Origin: DATDAH01 sp963845425
GTDB lineage: Bacteria; Actinomycetota; Acidimicrobiia; Acidimicrobiales; DATDAH01
Assembly (NCBI GenBank): GCA_963845425.1
Contig: CAWJSC010000005.1
Coordinates: 186,001-250,000, forward strand
Reading direction: 5' to 3'
Length of the DNA stretch: 64,000 bases
A program made the translations under genes and the position numbers. Position 1 is the first letter of the stretch. The number at the start of each line of letters is the position of its first letter. Of the stretch, positions 60,501-64,000 are shown in pieces. A model generated the notes under the pieces. That model did not search any database. It was not told where the DNA came from and worked only from the letters and a program-made list of their open reading frames with translations.

Positions 60501-60621
60501 CCCCGCCGTTCCTGCAGGACCTCCAACGATGCAACGAATGGGGCGTCGGGACGGCCTGCCACCCGTCGGGGGCGAGCCAGGCCTTCCGACGCCGTGAATG
60601 TCACCCGCAGTGACCGGACCT

Positions 60622-60673
60622 CGTTCTGGCGCCTGATTCGGGCGCCATGACACCACAATCAGGCGCCAGAACG
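60622..60673. repeat. palindromic repeat, family B copy 3
   Basis: CGTTCTGGCGCCTGATT (60622-60638) pairs perfectly with 60657-60673. It is the only structure in the 297-bp gap between the small acidic protein and the convergent methyltransferase gene. Confidence 0.82.
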
Positions 60674-60797
60674 ACAGGGTGGGGTGACGAACTGCGGTTT
60701 GGCCACGGTGGGTGGGGATCGCGCTCGAACGGCGCCGCCGAGGCAGGCGCGAAGAGCCCGGCTCCCGTGGTTGCTGTCGGTTTCCCGCCCGGCGACG

Positions 60798-61424
60798 TCA
60801 GACGGGCTTGACCGCGTGGCCGCGGACCGTGACGCGGACGAAGGGGGGCGACTTGCGCATGGACTCGCGGCGCGCCTCGACCAGTTCGAAGCCGGCGGCG
60901 GGGATGGCCTGGTCGGTGGTGCGGGTCAGGTGGCAGTTGCCGGCCCAGCGCTTCCAGAGGGGCTCGATGCGGCGTTGCCACTTGTGGCGCTTTGGGTTCT
61001 CGTAGGCGGCCACGTGCTCCAGGAAGACGAGGCGGCCGCCGGGGCGCAGGACCCGGTGGATCTCCACCAGCGCGGCTTCGTGATCGGGGACCGAGCACAG
61101 GACGAGGGTCGACACGACGGCGTCGAAGCTCTCGTCGGCATGGGGGAGAGCGTCTACCCCGGCCTCGGCCAGCTCGACGGGGAACGACGCCGACCGGGCC
61201 GCCACCTTCGGCTCGAGCTTGGCCCGCATGTGGCGGTCCGGCTCGGCGAGCACGAGGCGGGTGACGGTGTCCGGGTAGTGCGCCAGGTTGAGCCCGGTCC
61301 CGGCGCCGATCTCCAACACCTCGCCCGACAGCCCGCCCAGCAGGTCGGCCCGCCAGTCCCGGAGGCCGGCGGCCTCGGTCTCGGCCATCGTGCGGTCGTA
61401 CCAGGCAGCCATGAGTCGGGGCAC
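60798..61424 (-). CDS. class I SAM-dependent methyltransferase
   Basis: A 208-residue methyltransferase: motif I EVLEIGAGTGLNLAHYP, acidic LAEPDRHM, motif II SFDAVVSTLVLCSVPD, motif III LRPGGRLVFLEHVAAY. Resembles the UbiE/METTL7-like group with a C-terminal WKRWAGNCHLTRTTDQAIPAAGFELVE (histidine-lacking here). GTG 61424 has TACAGT 6 nt upstream. Substrate unknown. Confidence 0.87.
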   Translation of the reverse strand: MPRLMAAWYDRTMAETEAAGLRDWRADLLGGLSGEVLEIGAGTGLNLAHYPDTVTRLVLAEPDRHMRAKLEPKVAARSASFPVELAEAGVDALPHADESFDAVVSTLVLCSVPDHEAALVEIHRVLRPGGRLVFLEHVAAYENPKRHKWQRRIEPLWKRWAGNCHLTRTTDQAIPAAGFELVEARRESMRKSPPFVRVTVRGHAVKPV

Positions 61425-61430
61425 GCCCGG

Positions 61431-61436
61431 ACTGTA
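61431..61436 (-). promoter_or_regulatory. putative -10 box (TACAGT) of the methyltransferase gene
   Basis: On the minus strand it ends 6 nt before GTG 61424. Confidence 0.4.
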
Positions 61437-61486
61437 GGGCCGAAACCATGCCTCGGCGGCGGGGAGTGGTGGGCGAGACTGGCGCG

Positions 61487-62356
61487 GTGGCGCACCCGTA
61501 CTGGCCGTTGTTCGACCTCCGGGTGCGCACGCCCCGCCTCGAGCTGCGGCCGCCGACCGACGAGGACCTGCTGGCCGTCGTCGACCTCGTCCGCCGCGGG
61601 GTCCACGAGCCGGACATGATGCCGTTCTCCACGCCGTGGACCGATGCGCCGTCGCCCGACCTGGAGCGCAACACCCTCCAGTGGAACTGGCGCCAGCGGG
61701 TCGAGTTCACCCCGGAGAGCTGGGCCCTCGGCCTCATCGTGGTCGTCGACGAGCCGGAGCCCACGATCGTCGGGGTGCAGGACCTGTTCGCCAAGAACTT
61801 CGTGGCGACCCGGGTGGCTGAGAGCGGATCGTGGCTCGGTCTGGCCCACCAGGGAAGGGGCATCGGCAAGGAGATGCGGGCCGCGATCCTGCACCTCGCC
61901 TTCGCCGGCCTCGGCGCTGCGTGGTGTGAGACCTTTGCCTGGGAGGACAACGCTTCGTCCCTCGGGGTCACCGAGCGCCTCGGCTACGAGCCCAACGGTG
62001 TGGAGATGGACCTGCGCCGGGGCGAGGGCCGGCCGCTGCGCCGCTTCCGCATGACCCGGGAGGCCTGGGACGGCCCAGCGGCGCAGGGACATCCGCATCG
62101 AGGGCCTGGAGCACTGCCTCGACCTGTTCGGGCTCCCCCAGGCGGTGGCCGGGGCCGACGCGTGCCGGGGCGGATGGTGCGTGGTCACCCTGCCCGTCGA
62201 GGGCGACGCCACCGTGGAGGTCATCGACCGCTTCACCAAGGTCGCCGCCCGCCAGGCCAAGGGCCGGCTGGGCGCCGTCGGCGTCGACATCCCCATCGGC
62301 CTGTCCGACGGCCCGCCCCGCAAGTGCGACGTCGACGCCCGGGCCCTGCTCGGTGA
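61487..62356 (+). CDS. GNAT-family acetyltransferase with frameshifted 3' end
   Basis: A GNAT (RimJ/RimL type) fold: YWPLFDLRVRTPRLELRPPTDEDLLAVVDLVRRGVHEP, GSWLGLAHQGRGIGKEMRAAILHLAF (acetyl-CoA loop QGRGIG) and CETFAWEDNASSLGVTERLGYEPNGVE. Up to about 62075 it is normal. After that this frame turns into Pro/Arg/Gly-rich noise, while the frame used by the next gene continues RRRDIRIEGLEHCLDLFGL, which looks like the natural GNAT tail. So a one-base indel (mutation or sequencing error) is likely near 62070-62080. GTG 61487 is preferred over ATG 61448. Confidence 0.72.
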   Translation: MAHPYWPLFDLRVRTPRLELRPPTDEDLLAVVDLVRRGVHEPDMMPFSTPWTDAPSPDLERNTLQWNWRQRVEFTPESWALGLIVVVDEPEPTIVGVQDLFAKNFVATRVAESGSWLGLAHQGRGIGKEMRAAILHLAFAGLGAAWCETFAWEDNASSLGVTERLGYEPNGVEMDLRRGEGRPLRRFRMTREAWDGPAAQGHPHRGPGALPRPVRAPPGGGRGRRVPGRMVRGHPARRGRRHRGGHRPLHQGRRPPGQGPAGRRRRRHPHRPVRRPAPQVRRRRPGPAR

Positions 62357-62843
62357 CCGGCGGTCTTCGGTGTTCCCCGCGCCGCTCCGCCCGGTGTTGG
62401 GTGCCCGGAGCTACGAGGCGGCGCTGGCCCGCTCCCGGGAGGCCAGCGGCGTCGGCCTGTCCAAGCAGGCCTGGAACCTCGTGCCGAAGGTCACCGAGGT
62501 GGACCGCCTGCTCGACCCGACCCGCCAGGGCCGCATCTTCGAGTGCCACCCCGAGGCCGCCTTCGCCGCCCTCCACGGTGTCCCGATGGCCCATCCCAAG
62601 AAGGGCCGGCCCGGGCGGGACGAGCGCCTGATGGTCCTCCGTCCCCACGTGCCGGGGATCGACGCCCTCGTGGCCCAGCCGCCCTCGGGCGCCGCGGCCG
62701 ACGACGTCCTCGACGCCGCGGTCGTCGCCGTCACGGCCAAGGCCATGCTCGCCGGCAAGGTCCGTCGCCTCGGCGAGCGCCGCCACGACGCCGAGGGCCT
62801 CGTCATGGAGATCGTCATCCCCGAGCCCGGCTACACCCCCTGA
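62145..62843 (+). CDS. DUF429 domain protein
   Basis: A 232-residue protein with the DUF429 pattern: AGADACRGGWCVVTL, VGVDIPIGLSDGPPRKCDVDAR, RSSVFPAPLR, SKQAWNLVPKVTEVDRLL, FECHPEAAFAALHG, DDVLDAAVVAVTAKAM. The fold is RNase H-like with predicted nuclease-type Asp/Glu residues; function is not established. GTG 62145 overlaps the GNAT frame by 212 bp, an artefact of the GNAT frameshift; the frame is also open upstream to 62079 and would join the GNAT tail. Confidence 0.78.
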   Translation: MAGADACRGGWCVVTLPVEGDATVEVIDRFTKVAARQAKGRLGAVGVDIPIGLSDGPPRKCDVDARALLGDRRSSVFPAPLRPVLGARSYEAALARSREASGVGLSKQAWNLVPKVTEVDRLLDPTRQGRIFECHPEAAFAALHGVPMAHPKKGRPGRDERLMVLRPHVPGIDALVAQPPSGAAADDVLDAAVVAVTAKAMLAGKVRRLGERRHDAEGLVMEIVIPEPGYTP

Positions 62844-62850
62844 GTCCCCC

Positions 62851-62898
62851 TTCTGGCGCCGCTTTCGGCGGCCAGGACGACCGAAACGGGCGCCAGAA
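62851..62898. repeat. palindromic repeat, family B copy 4
   Basis: TTCTGGCGCC and GGCGCCAGAA outer arms, with a less perfect inner stem (GCTTTCGG/CCGAAACG, two mismatches) and the loop word GGCCAGGAC. Follows the DUF429 stop by 7 bp. Confidence 0.75.
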
Positions 62899-63011
62899 CC
62901 GCGGTGACCGGACCTCGCCGGGGCGAGAGGCGTCACCTGGTGGTACCGCTTGAGGGTCACGGGCCCGGAAGTCGTCGTACGATCGGGGCGACATCGACTT
63001 GGGGGTGGCGC

Positions 63012-64000
63012 ATGCAACGGTTGACCGGGCTCGACGCCGGGTTCCTCTCCATGGAGACGCCCACGGCCCCGATGCACGTGGCGGGCCTGGCCGTGTTCGA
63101 CCCGTCCGAGGTCGAGGGCCGTTTCGACATCGACCACCTGCGGGAGGTCTACGAGCCCCGCCTGCACATGGCCCCGCCGTTCCGGCGCCGCCTGCGTGAG
63201 GTCCCCTTCGGCCTCCACCACCCGCTGTGGATCGAGGATCCGGACTTCGACATCGAGTGGCACCTCCGCCGGGTGGCGGTCCCCGCCCCGGGTGGTCCCC
63301 GGGAGCTGGCCGAGTTGGCTGCCCACCTGAACGCCATCCCGCTCGACCGCAGCCGGCCCCTGTGGGAGATGTGGCTGATCGACGGTGTCGCCGGCGGTCA
63401 CGTCGCCGTCCTCAGCAAGGTCCACCACGCCGCCATCGACGGGGCATCGGGCAACGAGATCACCGTGGCCACTCTTGACCTGTCCCCGGAGGGCGGCGAG
63501 GTCCCGCCGCCCGAGGAGGAGTGGAAGCCGGACACGATCCCGTCCGACGCCGAGATGCTGGCCCACGCCACGGCCTCGCTCCTGTCCTCGCCCATCCGCA
63601 TGATGAAGGTCACCCGCCGCACGATCGACGCCGCTCTGGGCCGGCGGCGCCTGCCGAGCTCGAGCTCGCCGCCCTCGCCGTTCGCCGCGCCGAAGACGTC
63701 GATCAACGGACCGCTCACCCGTCAGCGGGTCCTGGCGACGACCTCGCTCTCGCTGCCCGCGGTGAAAGCCATCAAGGCCCACCACGACGTGAAGGTGAAC
63801 GACGTCATCCTGGCGCTGTGCGCCGGGGCGCTACGGCGCTGGTTCGACGACCGGGGGGAGGACCTGTCCGGCCCGCTCGTGGCCATGGTCCCCGTCTCGG
63901 TGCGGACCGAGGGTGAGAAGGGGGCCATGGGCAACCGGGTGTCCTCGATGCTGGTCAGCCTGGCCACCGAGGTGAGCGATCCGGCGGTGCGCCTGCAGGT
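63012..64000 (+). CDS. WS/DGAT wax ester synthase/diacylglycerol acyltransferase (3'-truncated by window)
   Basis: The first 329 codons of a WS/DGAT enzyme: MQRLTGLDAGFLSMETPTAPMHVAGLAVFDP, active-site HHxxxDG in VLSKVHHAAIDGASG, and the later PVSVRTEGEKGAMGNRVSSMLVSL motif. These enzymes join fatty acyl-CoA to alcohols or diacylglycerol to make storage lipids, abundant in lipid-storing actinobacteria. A G-rich ribosome-binding stretch precedes ATG 63012. The C-terminal part lies beyond the window. Confidence 0.92.
   Translation, partial: MQRLTGLDAGFLSMETPTAPMHVAGLAVFDPSEVEGRFDIDHLREVYEPRLHMAPPFRRRLREVPFGLHHPLWIEDPDFDIEWHLRRVAVPAPGGPRELAELAAHLNAIPLDRSRPLWEMWLIDGVAGGHVAVLSKVHHAAIDGASGNEITVATLDLSPEGGEVPPPEEEWKPDTIPSDAEMLAHATASLLSSPIRMMKVTRRTIDAALGRRRLPSSSSPPSPFAAPKTSINGPLTRQRVLATTSLSLPAVKAIKAHHDVKVNDVILALCAGALRRWFDDRGEDLSGPLVAMVPVSVRTEGEKGAMGNRVSSMLVSLATEVSDPAVRLQ

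Overview
The window is a single stretch of very GC-rich DNA (about 70% by eye) with dense coding, many GTG starts, frequent ATGA/GTGA overlaps and TANNNT -10 boxes lying only 6-9 nt before start codons, which implies leaderless mRNAs. Together with a mycobacterium-like set of lipid and steroid CoA-ester enzymes, a resuscitation-promoting-factor-like lytic enzyme, a WS/DGAT acyltransferase and paired heteromeric acyl-CoA dehydrogenases, this points to an actinomycete. The lack of mycolic-acid or mycobacterial marker genes makes a non-mycobacterial lineage such as Acidimicrobiia my best guess, but taxonomy is inference only.

Layout. 1-3.2 kb: the end of an unrecognised protein, a cyclic-nucleotide-binding-domain protein and a secreted FG-GAP protein. 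3.4-7.7 kb: a short-chain dehydrogenase divergent from echA20-ipdA-ipdB-ipdC, the genes that open the last two steroid rings; ipdA and ipdB are separated by two copies of a 56-bp MIRU-like mini-ORF repeat. 7.8-12.2 kb: a GH31 glycosidase and a PhoD-type phosphatase. 12.3-18.6 kb: fadA6, a lipid-transfer-type thiolase and its DUF35 partner, divergent across twin operators from a heteromeric acyl-CoA dehydrogenase pair and an esterase. 18.7-30.9 kb: lipid-related and housekeeping genes (DUF2993, PhyH dioxygenase, three SDRs, acetolactate-synthase-like enzyme, SulP transporter, kynureninase, gltX, DUF218).

31.1-40.8 kb: tRNA-Gln(CTG) and tRNA-Glu(CTC) are followed by a 9.6-kb integrative element inserted in the 3' half of tRNA-Glu. 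It is bounded by a 46-bp direct repeat and carries a MobF relaxase-helicase, a tyrosine integrase, helically phased TTGTGCCC repeats at both ends, a degraded IS3-like transposase and a cargo of visibly lower GC: two secreted or anchored proteins, then a tight sulfotransferase / Cys-for-Ser beta-lactamase-fold / unknown-protein operon. This is the most unusual part of the window.

40.9-64 kb: host chromosome resumes with a lipoprotein, a degenerate GGDEF protein, an anti-sigma-like ATPase-fold protein, a secreted zinc protease, an IS1182-type element sitting exactly in the loop of a palindromic repeat, a metallo-beta-lactamase-fold hydrolase, crotonases, MaoC hydratases, a CitE-like lyase, TSUP exporter, GH20 hexosaminidase, AlgH, a thiolase, NfuA, an Rpf-like protein, a methyltransferase, a frameshifted GNAT/DUF429 pair and a WS/DGAT gene running off the end.

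Intergenic spaces are decorated with palindromic repeats: eight elements with GTTCTGG...CCAGAAC-type ends (mostly right after stop codons, usually between convergent genes) and two nearly identical 45-47 bp perfect palindromes.
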